Below, piece after piece: positions 1 through 8,268 of a DNA stretch of 37,796 bases. The DNA is taken from assembly GCA_910584905.1 (NCBI GenBank), contig CAJUCQ010000032.1:1-37796 (forward strand), written 5' to 3'. Below the pieces are notes generated by a model that was given only the letters and a program-made list of their open reading frames with translations, was not told where the DNA came from and made no database searches. This stretch comes from an uncultured Muribaculaceae bacterium (GTDB taxonomy: Bacteria; Bacteroidota; Bacteroidia; Bacteroidales; Muribaculaceae). Both the position numbers and the translations under genes were made by a program. Numbering within the stretch: the stretch's first letter is position 1; each line of letters opens with the position of its first letter.

Positions 1-78
1 ATTTCGACTTACGGAAAATCCCCGCATCTCAAAATAATTCAGAAAATAAACCAAAGGTTGGCTCAATTAGCGGCTTAA
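1..78 (+). CDS. C-terminal end of an unidentified protein (partial, possibly transposase)
   Basis: Reading frame 1 is open from the first base and stops with TAA at 76-78, giving 25 residues that begin ISTYGKSPHLK and end QRLAQLAA. The Lys/Gln/Leu-rich amphipathic tail and AT-rich codons differ from the GC-rich neighbours, and a strong rightward terminator follows at 221-259. Too little is present to name a family. A transposase tail is a guess, based on the low GC and on a similar AT-rich, rightward, incomplete ORF at the other end of the window. Confidence 0.4.
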   Translation: MSTYGKSPHLKIIQKINQRLAQLAA

Positions 79-220
79 GCCTGACTGTTCAACCTCAAAT
101 TTTACCGAACCATTGATTTAAGGTTGATGATAATTTTATTTGGAAAAATATTGCGTGGTAATCTAAGGCTTGTTATTGGTTATGCTTCGTAGGCAATTGC
201 CGTACAACGGCACGAAATTA

Positions 221-259
221 GCCCAAGAAATCGGTATTTTCAAATTTCTTGGGCTTTTT
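221..259 (+). terminator. Rho-independent terminator
   Basis: A perfect 11-bp stem (221-231 with 244-254, gcccaagaaat / atttcttgggc) is followed at once by TTTTT. The T-run lies on the plus strand, so it ends the rightward transcript carrying the partial gene at 1-78. The convergent nuclease gene stops 28 bases away, but the minus side of the hairpin has no good U-tract. Confidence 0.8.
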
Positions 260-277
260 AACGTGTTTTTAACTTTG
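249..277 (+). promoter_or_regulatory. Possible outward-facing promoter
   Basis: TTG (249-251), an 18-base spacer and TAACTTTG (270-277) resemble the Bacteroidetes -33/-7 promoter, with a spacer 1-2 bases short. It points right, antisense into the 3' end of the nuclease gene, where no sense gene follows. It could be an outward promoter of a mobile element, or chance in AT-rich DNA. Confidence 0.25.
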
Positions 278-286
278 CGAGTCTTG

Positions 287-2710
287 TTATTTGACGAGAA
301 CGCGGCGGGAGAAGTCGCCGACGACGACTATGTAGACTTCCGGGGCGGTGAGGCCTTCGAGGGTGAGGGGGCTGACGGGGCTGACGGGGCGGTCAGCGGC
401 AAGAGTGAGGCCGTCGAGGCTGTAGACGCTTGCGCGGGTGTCGCCGGAGGAGGCGGTGACGGTGAGGACGCCGGGGGCGGGGCACCATGCGTTCCAGCGG
501 TTGTGGTCGGCGCCGGGGGCGGCGAGGCCGCTGGTGTGGGAGGTGAGGCTGAGGTCGTCCATGACGAAGCGCTTTCCGGCGGTCTGCACGAGTTTGATGC
601 GAGCGGGGCCTTGGGCGTTGACGGGGCATGAGTATTTGCGGTAGTCCTGCCCGTCGAGGGTGATGGCGCCGACTTTGGTCCACGACGAGCCGGAGTCGGT
701 GCTGAGCATGACGTCGAAGGCCGGGGCTGCGTCTTCTCGCCATACGCGGGCCCAGAGGCGGAGCATGCCGATGCCGTCGCGGCGGTCTTCGGCCATTTCG
801 ATTACGGCTTTGCCGTTTTTGCCTCCGCGGATTGCGTGGTCGCCTCCGTGGGGGCGGTCGTCGGTTGTGGTCCACATGCCGGTGTCTTCGAGGAGCCAGA
901 GGCAGGCTGTGCCCTGATATGTGAATTTGCCGTATGAGCCCATGCTTTGGTCGTAGTTTTCGAAGGTTTCGAAGAAGTCGGCTTCGGGGGCGCGGACTGT
1001 TCCGGTGACGACGGCGTCGTCGATGCGGTGGGTGCCGACGGTGGCCACGATGGGGCTTTCAAACTCGCCTTCGTTGTCGGAGAGGAGGCGCAGGTATATG
1101 CGGTCGTCTTCGGGCGAGAGGGTGATGGTGCGGGTCCATGAGGTGCGGTCGGCGGAGAGCTGGAAGGGGGCTTTGACTTCGACGGTGTAGTCGGAGTCGA
1201 CGTTGTCGGTCTCAATCCACAGCTCGGCCTCGGGCGAGGGCTTGGATGGCTCGGTGGCGAAGTGGAGGTCGCCTTCGAAGAGGAAGTCGACGGAGGGCAC
1301 GGGGTCGGCTGTAGTCACGGACACGGGGTCGGAGACCATGTTTTCGCTCGCGAGGGAGTAGACGTAGGGGGTCGATGGTTCGAGGCCGTCGACGCGGTGG
1401 CGTCCGGCGGCGGCATTGACTTTTGCGGGATAGCCTTCGAGGGCTTGTCCGCGGGCGTCGGTGACGCTGAGGGTGTAGCAGCCGGAGGCGTCGGCGTCGC
1501 CGGCGAAGGCCCAGATGGCGTCGAATCCGGTGTCGGAGATGTTAGCCGCCGGGCCTGCGTGGAGGCCGTCGATTACTTCGACGGTGAACGTTGCGCGTGC
1601 GCTTGCGGCGCCGGAGGTGATTGTCATGGCTTCGGAGTAGATGCCTGTTGCGTCGGCCATGAATGTTACGGTGGCTGTGGCTCCGTCGGGGGTGTTTGTC
1701 TGAGCGGCGGGGAGGGTTGAGGGGTTGACGTCAAATTCGCGGCCGTTGAATGCGAGGCTTACGGGCGCTGTGGCGTTGGCCGTGCGCACGGTGATGGTCT
1801 TTGTCAGGGCCACGTTGCGGGCCGAGTAGCCCATGTCGATTTTCGAGCCGTCGACCGGGAGTGTGATTTGCGGGCCGGATGCGGCCGTGGAGGTCCATGT
1901 CTGCGAGGCCTTGTCGCCCCAGATGTATTCGACCATCTCGGGGTGGTCGATGTAGGGGTTGCGGTTTTTTTGACGGGCGTAGACGGCGTCGTTGCGCTTG
2001 CGTTCCTTGTCGCTTACGGGGTCATTACGGTGCCATTTCAGGAGGAGCTGTATGGCCCACGGTCTGAAAGCCGGGAAGTTGTTGCCGGCGAGCATGTCGG
2101 ATGACCACGTGGATATGCGGTCGTTGTAGGCCGTGGCCATGTAGAAGTATGAGCGGGCGAAGTCGCCTTTGTATTCGTCGTCGGGCTCGAAAACGATGCC
2201 GGAGTATCCGGGGAATGTGCTGGTGCCTCGTTTTCCGAGGGCTTGTACGCCGTTGGCCGAGGCTTCGTATGTGCCGTTGGCGCATTCGCCGTAGGGGTAA
2301 TTGGAGCGCTGGCCGTTTACCTTGCCGTCGGTGGGGTAGAGGTGGAAGGCGTCGCTGTACATGGGTTTGGCGTCGTTGAACCAGCTTTTGGGGAAGGAGT
2401 GCTCGCGGTTGTAGCAGTCGCCTACTTTTTTGTAGTCGCCGCAGTGTTGCGAGCCGATGGGCCATTCTTTCGTGGAGTACATGTCCCAAATTTTGCCGTT
2501 AGGCTTTACGTCGGAGGTCTTGAAGAGGTCCCAGAGTCCGTCGTAGCTTACGACCGTGTGCGGTCCGACCTTCGAGTGGAGGGCTGAGAGGAGGGTGCGT
2601 CCGCCCTTGTTCTCACAAGAGCTGTAATACCCGGCCGGAGCTTCGGCCTGCGCGCCTGTCGCGGCGAGCATGGCGGCTACTGCCGTCAAAAACAATTTTT
2701 TGCTTGTCAT
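287..2710 (-). CDS. Secreted endonuclease I-family nuclease with Ig-like/Fn3-like domains and C-terminal sorting tail
   Basis: Predicted exported nuclease of 807 aa. Residues 1-22 form a signal peptide ending AQA. Residues 28-265 match the endonuclease I (EndA/Vvn-type) fold: CYNREHSFPKSWF (99-111) holds the likely catalytic His of the beta-beta-alpha-metal site, and FHLYPTDGKVNGQR (122-135) is the second conserved block, followed by NRNPYIDHPE (249-258). Then come an Ig-like region (281-378), an Fn3-like region (385-470), another beta-rich stretch, a jelly-roll-like module (570-720) and a tail (about 750-807) resembling type IX/Por sorting domains. By family knowledge it would cut DNA or RNA nonspecifically outside the cell, for nutrient scavenging or biofilm DNA. 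I see no -7 box before the start; pfkA lies 90 bases upstream with a hairpin between. Confidence 0.85.
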   Translation of the reverse strand: MTSKKLFLTAVAAMLAATGAQAEAPAGYYSSCENKGGRTLLSALHSKVGPHTVVSYDGLWDLFKTSDVKPNGKIWDMYSTKEWPIGSQHCGDYKKVGDCYNREHSFPKSWFNDAKPMYSDAFHLYPTDGKVNGQRSNYPYGECANGTYEASANGVQALGKRGTSTFPGYSGIVFEPDDEYKGDFARSYFYMATAYNDRISTWSSDMLAGNNFPAFRPWAIQLLLKWHRNDPVSDKERKRNDAVYARQKNRNPYIDHPEMVEYIWGDKASQTWTSTAASGPQITLPVDGSKIDMGYSARNVALTKTITVRTANATAPVSLAFNGREFDVNPSTLPAAQTNTPDGATATVTFMADATGIYSEAMTITSGAASARATFTVEVIDGLHAGPAANISDTGFDAIWAFAGDADASGCYTLSVTDARGQALEGYPAKVNAAAGRHRVDGLEPSTPYVYSLASENMVSDPVSVTTADPVPSVDFLFEGDLHFATEPSKPSPEAELWIETDNVDSDYTVEVKAPFQLSADRTSWTRTITLSPEDDRIYLRLLSDNEGEFESPIVATVGTHRIDDAVVTGTVRAPEADFFETFENYDQSMGSYGKFTYQGTACLWLLEDTGMWTTTDDRPHGGDHAIRGGKNGKAVIEMAEDRRDGIGMLRLWARVWREDAAPAFDVMLSTDSGSSWTKVGAITLDGQDYRKYSCPVNAQGPARIKLVQTAGKRFVMDDLSLTSHTSGLAAPGADHNRWNAWCPAPGVLTVTASSGDTRASVYSLDGLTLAADRPVSPVSPLTLEGLTAPEVYIVVVGDFSRRVLVK

Positions 2711-2743
2711 TTTGTCGGTGATAAGATTAAGGTAGACAAAACT

Positions 2744-2779
2744 GCCGTCCGGATGGCTGTCGAGGCTCGTCCGGACGGC
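2744..2779 (-). terminator. Hairpin terminator after pfkA
   Basis: A perfect 10-bp inverted repeat (2744-2753 with 2770-2779, gccgtccgga / tccggacggc) lies between pfkA and the nuclease gene. On the minus strand it is followed by AGTTTTGTC, a modest U-tract. Read-through would feed the nuclease gene, for which no promoter was found. Confidence 0.6.
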
Positions 2780-2800
2780 TTTGTTTGAGAGTGTATGTTT

Positions 2801-3781
2801 TTAGATTGAGAGTCGGCGGAGAGTGTTGAGGAGTTCGCGGTTGATGGGCTTGTCGTTCTTGATGGCCTTTGAGAAGGGCACGTAGACGATTTCGTCGTTT
2901 TTGATGCCGATCATCACGTTTCGCTGGTCTTCGAGGAGGGCGTCGATTGCCGCGGCCCCCATGCGGGATGCGAGGATGCGGTCGTGGGCCGTGGGCGAGC
3001 CGCCGCGCTGGAGGTGGCCGAGAATCGACACGCGCACGTCGTAGCCGGGGTATTCGTTTTTGACGCGCTCGGCGAGGCCCATTGCGCCGCCGGTGACGGG
3101 GCTTTCGGCCACGAGCACTATCGACGAGTTTTTGCTCTTGCGGAAGCCGTTCTGGATAAGCTCGGCGAGCTGGTCGACTTCGGTTGAGATTTCGGGGATG
3201 ATTGCGGCTTCGGCTCCGGATGCGATTGCGCCGTTGAGGGCGAGGAATCCGGCGTCGCGGCCCATCACTTCGATGAAGAAGAGGCGTTCGTGGCTGGTGG
3301 CGGTGTCGCGGATTTTGTCGACGCATTCCATGATGGTGTTCAGCGCCGTGTCGTAGCCTATGGTTGTATCAGTCCCGTAGAGGTCGTTGTCGATTGTGCC
3401 CGGGAGGCCGATTATGGGGAAGTTGAACTCGTTGGCGAAAATGCGCGCGCCCGTCAGGGAACCGTCGCCGCCGATTACTACGAGGGCGTCGATTTCGTGG
3501 CGTCGGATGACGTCGTAGGCCAGCTGGCGGCCTTCGGGCGTCTGGAATTCCTTGCAGCGGGCAGTCTTCAGGATTGTGCCGCCCTGCTGGATTATGTTCG
3601 ACACGTTCTGCGTCTTGAAGTCAACGATTTCATCAGTGATGAGGCCGCGGTAGCCGCGGTAGATGCCCTTGACCTTAAGGCCGCTGAAGATTGCCGAGCG
3701 GGTGACGGCGCGGATGGCAGCATTCATTCCGGGGGCGTCGCCGCCGGAGGTCAGAATGCCTATGCACTTGATTTCTGCCAT
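2801..3781 (-). CDS. pfkA: ATP-dependent 6-phosphofructokinase
   Basis: Phosphorylates fructose 6-phosphate to fructose 1,6-bisphosphate, the committed step of glycolysis, in the cytosol. The 326 aa are the usual length of bacterial PfkA. SGGDAPGMNA (12-21) starts the nucleotide-binding part. GGDGS (104-108) has the glycine typical of ATP rather than pyrophosphate use. PGTIDND (127-133) carries the catalytic Asp131, MGRDAG (173-178) binds the sugar phosphate, and LGHLQRGG lies near the C-terminus. A good Bacteroidetes promoter lies 48-78 bases upstream, so it is probably transcribed on its own, with a hairpin terminator downstream. Confidence 0.97.
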   Translation of the reverse strand: MAEIKCIGILTSGGDAPGMNAAIRAVTRSAIFSGLKVKGIYRGYRGLITDEIVDFKTQNVSNIIQQGGTILKTARCKEFQTPEGRQLAYDVIRRHEIDALVVIGGDGSLTGARIFANEFNFPIIGLPGTIDNDLYGTDTTIGYDTALNTIMECVDKIRDTATSHERLFFIEVMGRDAGFLALNGAIASGAEAAIIPEISTEVDQLAELIQNGFRKSKNSSIVLVAESPVTGGAMGLAERVKNEYPGYDVRVSILGHLQRGGSPTAHDRILASRMGAAAIDALLEDQRNVMIGIKNDEIVYVPFSKAIKNDKPINRELLNTLRRLSI

Positions 3782-3828
3782 GTTTGTTTCGAGTATGATA
3801 TGTTTCTGTTATGGAGGGGTTGAGTCTG

Positions 3829-3859
3829 CAAAGTTAAAACATAAATTCAACTTACGCAA
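3829..3859 (-). promoter_or_regulatory. Bacteroidetes-type promoter for pfkA
   Basis: On the minus strand: TTG (3857-3859), a 20-base spacer, then TAACTTTG (3829-3836), matching the -33/-7 consensus of the Bacteroidetes primary sigma factor. The predicted leader is about 40 bases. Confidence 0.7.
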
Positions 3860-3931
3860 GCCTGTGCCGCGAAATGTTTCCGGAAAATAATTCGTTTTTT
3901 TCGGCTTTTTTCGGCTCGCGGCGTCGCGGTC

Positions 3932-4384
3932 TCAGCCGAGAATCTGGGCGGCGTGGTCTTTGGTTTTCACCTGTTTCGGGCCGATGATGCGCTCGACGGT
4001 GCCGTCGGGGGAGATGATGAAGGTGGTGCGGAAGGTGCCCATGTATTTGCGTCCGTACATCGATTTCTCGCCCCATACGCCGAATTCCTCGACGAGACGG
4101 TGGTCGGTGTCGCTCACGAGGGGGAAGGGGAGGGCGTTTTTGTCGCGGAACTTTTTGTGGGCCTCGGGCGGGTCGACGCTTACGCCTATCACCTGATAGC
4201 CTGCTGCGAGGAGGGCGTCGTAGTTGTCGCGGAGGTTGCAGGCCTGAGCCGTGCAGCCCGAGGTGGAGTCCTTGGGGTAGAAGTAGAGGGCGATGGTCTT
4301 GCCCGGGAAGTCGGAGCGGCGGATTTCGCGGCCGTTCTCATCGGTGCCCAGATAGTCGGGGGCTTTGTCGTTCAGGTTAATCAT
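3932..4384 (-). CDS. bcp: Thioredoxin-dependent peroxiredoxin, Bcp/PrxQ type
   Basis: Reduces hydrogen peroxide and organic hydroperoxides with electrons from thioredoxin. With the Met at 4384 as start the protein is 150 aa, normal for Bcp, and begins MINLNDKAPDYLG as in the family; a longer frame to 4426 adds 14 residues unlike any Bcp. Peroxidatic Cys44 and the partner Cys49 sit in DSTSGCTAQACNLRD, the spacing of 2-Cys PrxQ enzymes; the usual Pro of TPxC is Gly here. The start overlaps the last 8 bases of the PAS gene, which suggests translational coupling. Thioredoxin itself is encoded at 7887-8210. Confidence 0.92.
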   Translation of the reverse strand: MINLNDKAPDYLGTDENGREIRRSDFPGKTIALYFYPKDSTSGCTAQACNLRDNYDALLAAGYQVIGVSVDPPEAHKKFRDKNALPFPLVSDTDHRLVEEFGVWGEKSMYGRKYMGTFRTTFIISPDGTVERIIGPKQVKTKDHAAQILG

Positions 4385-4727
4385 TGTTTGAGTCGCGGTT
4401 ATAGTGAGGCATTTGGTCCGGCACAATCATTGATATTTCCACCATGCCGCCGACTGTGCCGTCGGGTCGGCGCCACGGCGTCTGGTAGATGACCTTGCGG
4501 CGCCCGTTTTTGGTGATTGTGTAGGAGTTGCTTTCGCCGGAGGCTAGCATCTCGCGGATTTTATTCGCGGCGGCCTCCGGATGGCAGTCGAAGAGGTTGC
4601 GGCCGATGAGGTTGCCGCGCGAGGCGTAGAGCTCTTTGGCGCGGTCGTTCATATAGATTATGATGCCTGTGGCGTCGCAGACGGTGATGGCGCAGTTGAC
4701 GTCGTCGGCCCAAGTGTTTGCGTTCAT
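4377..4727 (-). CDS. Stand-alone PAS domain protein
   Basis: A 116-aa protein made almost entirely of one PAS fold: CAITVCDATGIIIYMNDRA is the typical first strand pair, followed by GRNLFDCHPEAA and a C-terminal beta-sheet. The DCHP block resembles the PAS part of DUF438-type proteins. PAS domains sense ligands or redox state or mediate protein contacts; no output domain is attached, so the partner is unknown. The gene lies 13 bases after the ABC permease gene and overlaps bcp by 8 bases, which hints at a redox or envelope-stress link (inference). Confidence 0.8.
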   Translation of the reverse strand: MNANTWADDVNCAITVCDATGIIIYMNDRAKELYASRGNLIGRNLFDCHPEAAANKIREMLASGESNSYTITKNGRRKVIYQTPWRRPDGTVGGMVEISMIVPDQMPHYNRDSNND

Positions 4728-4740
4728 GGTGAAGGGGGGA

Positions 4741-6000
4741 TTATTTGTATCTTGCCCAGCGGATGAGGTCGGCGAGACCGGGCTTTTTACCGTACATGAA
4801 TATGCCGACGCGGTAGATTTTCGCGGCGACCCATATCAGCCCCATGAAAGAGGCGTAGAGGATGGCCAGCGACGTGAGAATCTGCCATAGCGGGATGCCG
4901 AATGGCAGGCGGCTCATCATTGCCATAGGCGATGTGAAGGGTATCATCGACACCCACACGGCCATAGTCGAGTCGGGGTCCTGAACGATGCTCATCGAGC
5001 ACACGATGCCGATGATTACGGGCACGGTGGCTATCGAGCTGAGCTGCGAGGCATCCTGAATATTGTCGACAGCCGAGCCTATTGCGGCCCATATGGCCGA
5101 GTAGAAGAGGTAGCCGCCGATGAAGAAGAGCACAAGCCAGCCGAACAGCGAGGCCAGCCATGCCGTGTCGCCGAGCTGAGCCATGGCGCCGGAGAGGCTT
5201 GCGTCGCCGACCGATGCGGCCGCGGCTCCGAGGACTGGGAGGGCCCACGCCGAGGCGATGGCGAGGAGCGCGCCCCAGATTACAATCTGTGTGATGGCCA
5301 CGAGGCCTATGCCCGCGATTTTGCCCAGCATGAGCGACGTCGGGTTGACGCTCGACACCACGATTTCGAGCACGCGGTTGTTCTTCTCCTCGATTATCGA
5401 CGTCATCACCATCTGGCCGTAGATGAGGATAAACATGTAGAGCATCATGTCCATGACAAGGCCGGTGATATAGGACAGGATTGACGACGTCTCGGATTCT
5501 TCGTCCTTGTCGATGCGCACGGTCGAGAGGTGTACGTCGGCCTGAATCTCGTTGAGAATTGTGCGCAGGTTGTCAATGTCGTAGGCGAGGATGCGCTGCG
5601 CTTCGACGGCTTCTTCAATCTGACCGGCGATAAGGCCTTCGGTCATCATAGAGGAGGCTCCGCGGGTGTAGAGCGTGGCCGAGGGCGATTTTTCGTCGAC
5701 AATGCCGCGGCTGATGACGAGGATGCCCTCGTAGTTTTCGTCGGCACGCACGGAGTCGAGCGGCGCGGAGGTGTTGACGAATGTGATTTCGTCGGTGTTG
5801 CGGAGGTGGGAGGCGATGACGCCCGAATCGTCAATGACGGCTATCTTGCGTTCGTCCGGGCTCGAAAACATGAGGATGAGCGTCGGCGCGGCCATGAGCA
5901 GAAGCATCAGTAGCGGCGTGAGGATGGTGGTGATGATGAAGCTTTTGCGCTTGACGCGTTCGAGGTATTCGCGGGCTATGATAAGGTTTACGGATTTCAC
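4741..6000 (-). CDS. ABC-2 type transporter permease (NatB-like)
   Basis: Membrane subunit of an ABC exporter, 419 aa. One transmembrane helix lies at about 20-46, followed by a large extracytoplasmic domain (47-170) and a C-terminal block of about five helices (175-405). The segment EEKNNRVLEIVVSSV (204-218) is the conserved coupling element of NatB/YhaP-type ABC-2 permeases. The partner ATPase is encoded just upstream (27-base gap). NatAB was described as a sodium exporter in Bacillus, but related pairs export other substrates, so the substrate here is unknown. Confidence 0.88.
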   Translation of the reverse strand: MKSVNLIIAREYLERVKRKSFIITTILTPLLMLLLMAAPTLILMFSSPDERKIAVIDDSGVIASHLRNTDEITFVNTSAPLDSVRADENYEGILVISRGIVDEKSPSATLYTRGASSMMTEGLIAGQIEEAVEAQRILAYDIDNLRTILNEIQADVHLSTVRIDKDEESETSSILSYITGLVMDMMLYMFILIYGQMVMTSIIEEKNNRVLEIVVSSVNPTSLMLGKIAGIGLVAITQIVIWGALLAIASAWALPVLGAAAASVGDASLSGAMAQLGDTAWLASLFGWLVLFFIGGYLFYSAIWAAIGSAVDNIQDASQLSSIATVPVIIGIVCSMSIVQDPDSTMAVWVSMIPFTSPMAMMSRLPFGIPLWQILTSLAILYASFMGLIWVAAKIYRVGIFMYGKKPGLADLIRWARYK

Positions 6001-6027
6001 TTTAGAGGCTTGATTGGCTGGTTGCGG

Positions 6028-6981
6028 TTATAAGGTCGGATTGTTTTCGGTGTTTTGGTTGCTTGTCTCGACGGCGCGCACGAATATGTCATCCATCGAG
6101 GCGATGCGCGGGGTGAAGGCGCGGATGTCGACGGCGGCGTTTACGGCGGCTATGACATCGCGAACGGCTTCGGCCCGCGGCATTCGCAGGGTTGCCGTGG
6201 CGTTGCCGAGGGGGTCGACGCCGCCGGAGATAATGTCGGCTCCGGCGGAGGCCACTGCCGCGGCAAGCGCGTCGGGGGCGCCGATGTACGACAGCTCGTA
6301 GGAGTTGTCGCTGAAGCGTTCGCGGATTTCGGCCACGGGGCCGGAAAGGATGTTGCGCGAGCGGTTGATGAGCGTGATGTTCTCGCAAAGTTCTTCAACC
6401 GAGCTCATGTTGTGGGTCGAGAAAATGACCGTTGCGCCCTCGTCGCGGAGTTTGAGAATCTCGCGCTTGAGCACCCCTGCATTGATGGGATCGAAGCCCG
6501 AGAAGGGTTCGTCGAAGATGAGCAGTTTGGGGCGGTGGAGCACTGTGACGATAAACTGTACTTTCTGGGCCATGCCCTTCGACAGTTCTTCGACCTTCTT
6601 GTCCCACCAGTCGGAAATTTCGAGGTGGTCGAACCACTCTTTGAGTCTCGCCGTCGCCTCGGCTTTGGAGAGACCTTTGAGCCGGGCGAAAAACAGGGCT
6701 TGGTCGCCCACTTTCATCTTTTTGTAGAGGCCTCGCTCCTCGGGGAGATAGCCGATGCAGGCCGTGTCGGCGGCCGTAAGTGTGTGGCCGTCGAAGATTA
6801 CGCTCCCGCGGTCGGGCGCCGTGATATGGTTGATGATGCGTATAAGGGTGGTCTTGCCCGCTCCGTTGGGGCCGAGCAGACCGTAGACCTTTCCGCGCGG
6901 CACTTCGATGCTCACGTTGTCAAGAGCGCGGTGGCCTGTGAAGTCCTTGGTGATGTTTTCAGCGATAAGAATATTTTCCAT
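6028..6981 (-). CDS. ABC transporter ATP-binding protein (NatA-like)
   Basis: ATPase subunit driving the NatB-like permease. Starting at MENILIAENITKDF (4-base earlier alternative MYMENIL at 6987) gives 317 aa. Walker A GPNGAGKT is at 37-44 and Walker B LLIFDEP at about 153-159, with the switch His at 190 (FSTH). The signature is LSKGM (133-137) instead of LSGGQ, a variant common in this subfamily. A C-terminal domain of about 90 residues follows the ATPase fold. The frame extends to 7146, but those 55 extra residues are not family-like and would cross the marC promoter. No clear -7 box was found upstream. Confidence 0.9.
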   Translation of the reverse strand: MENILIAENITKDFTGHRALDNVSIEVPRGKVYGLLGPNGAGKTTLIRIINHITAPDRGSVIFDGHTLTAADTACIGYLPEERGLYKKMKVGDQALFFARLKGLSKAEATARLKEWFDHLEISDWWDKKVEELSKGMAQKVQFIVTVLHRPKLLIFDEPFSGFDPINAGVLKREILKLRDEGATVIFSTHNMSSVEELCENITLINRSRNILSGPVAEIRERFSDNSYELSYIGAPDALAAAVASAGADIISGGVDPLGNATATLRMPRAEAVRDVIAAVNAAVDIRAFTPRIASMDDIFVRAVETSNQNTENNPTL

Positions 6982-7091
6982 ATACATATAAGACGCGCCT
7001 CCTGCGGATTTTATTACATGGCTGTGGAAAAAAATGCTCTTCGATCGGACGAAAAAATTTTTTGAGAGTGAAAAAACAGCCGATTTTTTCT

Positions 7092-7099
7092 TATCTTTG
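7092..7099 (+). promoter_or_regulatory. -7 element for marC
   Basis: TATCTTTG fits the TAnnTTTG consensus and lies 32 bases before the marC start. No TTG is at the ideal distance; a TTTTTTG run sits about 27 bases further up. Weak -33, good -7. Confidence 0.5.
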
Positions 7100-7131
7100 C
7101 GCACGTAACCGTTTACGCACATTTTGCAGCA

Positions 7132-7788
7132 ATGATTGACGAACAATTTCTTCCTTTCCTCTTCATCTGCCTGACGTCGTTCTTTACGCTGACGAACCCG
7201 CTCGGCACGATGCCCGTGTTTCTGTCCATGACCAAAGGAATGGACAATTCTCAGCGCAATTCAATCCTCAAACGCGCCATTTTCATAGCGACGGTGATTC
7301 TTCTCGGATTCACCTTCTGCGGACAGGTTATATTCACCGTGTTCGGCATCAGCACCAACGGCTTCCGCATAGCCGCGGGTTTCATCATCCTCAAAATCGG
7401 GTTTGACATGCTCAACGCCGAGTATAACAACTCGAAGATGAACGAGGAGGAGGAGCAGTCGTATGCCAACAATATCACGGTCACCCCTCTTGCGTTGCCG
7501 ATGCTTTGCGGCCCCGGGGCCATCGCTAACGGTATCATGCTCATGGACCGCGCCACAAACTGGATGATGATTGCCACCGTCGTCGGCAGTATTCTCTTTA
7601 TCTATCTTATCGCTTACCTTATCCTCCGGGCGTCGACAAAGCTTGTGCCTATCCTCGGCGAGACCGGCAACAACGTGATGATGCGCCTCATGGGGCTGAT
7701 TCTGATGGTTATTGCCGTGGAGTGTTTCGTCGGAGGCGTCAAGCCTATCCTTGTGGAGATAATCAAGTCCGGCAACGGCATCATGTAG
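7132..7788 (+). CDS. MarC-family inner membrane protein
   Basis: A 218-aa integral membrane protein with about six hydrophobic helices. The N-terminal FTLTNPLGTMPVFLSMT and the central TPLALPMLCGPGAI blocks are hallmarks of the MarC/UPF0056 family. An acidic loop (NEEEEQS) splits the two three-helix halves. The physiological substrate of the family is unsettled; the early link to multiple antibiotic resistance was not upheld. It is a single gene, divergent from the NatA-like gene and convergent with trxA. Confidence 0.93.
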   Translation: MIDEQFLPFLFICLTSFFTLTNPLGTMPVFLSMTKGMDNSQRNSILKRAIFIATVILLGFTFCGQVIFTVFGISTNGFRIAAGFIILKIGFDMLNAEYNNSKMNEEEEQSYANNITVTPLALPMLCGPGAIANGIMLMDRATNWMMIATVVGSILFIYLIAYLILRASTKLVPILGETGNNVMMRLMGLILMVIAVECFVGGVKPILVEIIKSGNGIM

Positions 7789-7803
7789 CGGCCTGCGGCG
7801 TCG

Positions 7804-7867
7804 AAAAAAAACGGAAGCCGGAGCTTGCGACTGCCGCCTGAATGGGCGACGCGCAAGCTCCGGCTTC
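7804..7867 (-). terminator. Terminator of the dnaE-trxA unit
   Basis: A perfect 16-bp stem (7814-7829 with 7852-7867) is followed on the minus strand by a run of eight T (plus-strand A-run 7804-7811). It ends leftward transcription from trxA. The same hairpin also lies 25 bases after the convergent marC gene, but without a U-tract on that side. Confidence 0.85.
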
Positions 7868-7886
7868 GTCGTCGGGGGATGCTGAA

Positions 7887-8210
7887 TCAAAGAGCCAGCA
7901 GCTCTTCGACGCGGGTGCGGAGCACGTCCTCGCTTACGAGGCCGACGGAACGGATGTCGGTCTGCTTTCCGTCCTTGAAGAAAAGCAGTGTCGGGATGCT
8001 GCGTACGCGGCATTCGGCGGCAAAGTCGCTTTCGTCGTCAATGTTGTATTTGCCTACGACTACTTTGCCGGCATATTCTTCGGCGATTTTGTCGATAGTG
8101 GGGCCGAGGGCCTTGCAGGGGCCGCACCAAGTGGCCCAAAAGTCTACGATTACGGGTTTGCCCGTGGCGATGATGTCCTTGATGGAGGCATCGGTGAATG
8201 TTTCTGCCAT
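7887..8210 (-). CDS. trxA: Thioredoxin
   Basis: General cytosolic disulfide reductant, 107 aa, the standard length. The active site WCGPC is at 28-32 within VDFWATWCGPCKALGPTID, and the cis-Pro lies in RSIPTLLFF. It follows dnaE by 58 bases on the same strand with no promoter visible in the gap, so the two are probably co-transcribed and end at the strong hairpin at 7804-7867. It is a plausible reductant for the Bcp peroxiredoxin encoded nearby. Confidence 0.96.
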   Translation of the reverse strand: MAETFTDASIKDIIATGKPVIVDFWATWCGPCKALGPTIDKIAEEYAGKVVVGKYNIDDESDFAAECRVRSIPTLLFFKDGKQTDIRSVGLVSEDVLRTRVEELLAL

Positions 8211-8268
8211 GATTGAAGGTGTTATCGGGTTATAAAGTAATGATGTTTTTTTGAGGGGCGGTGTTGAT

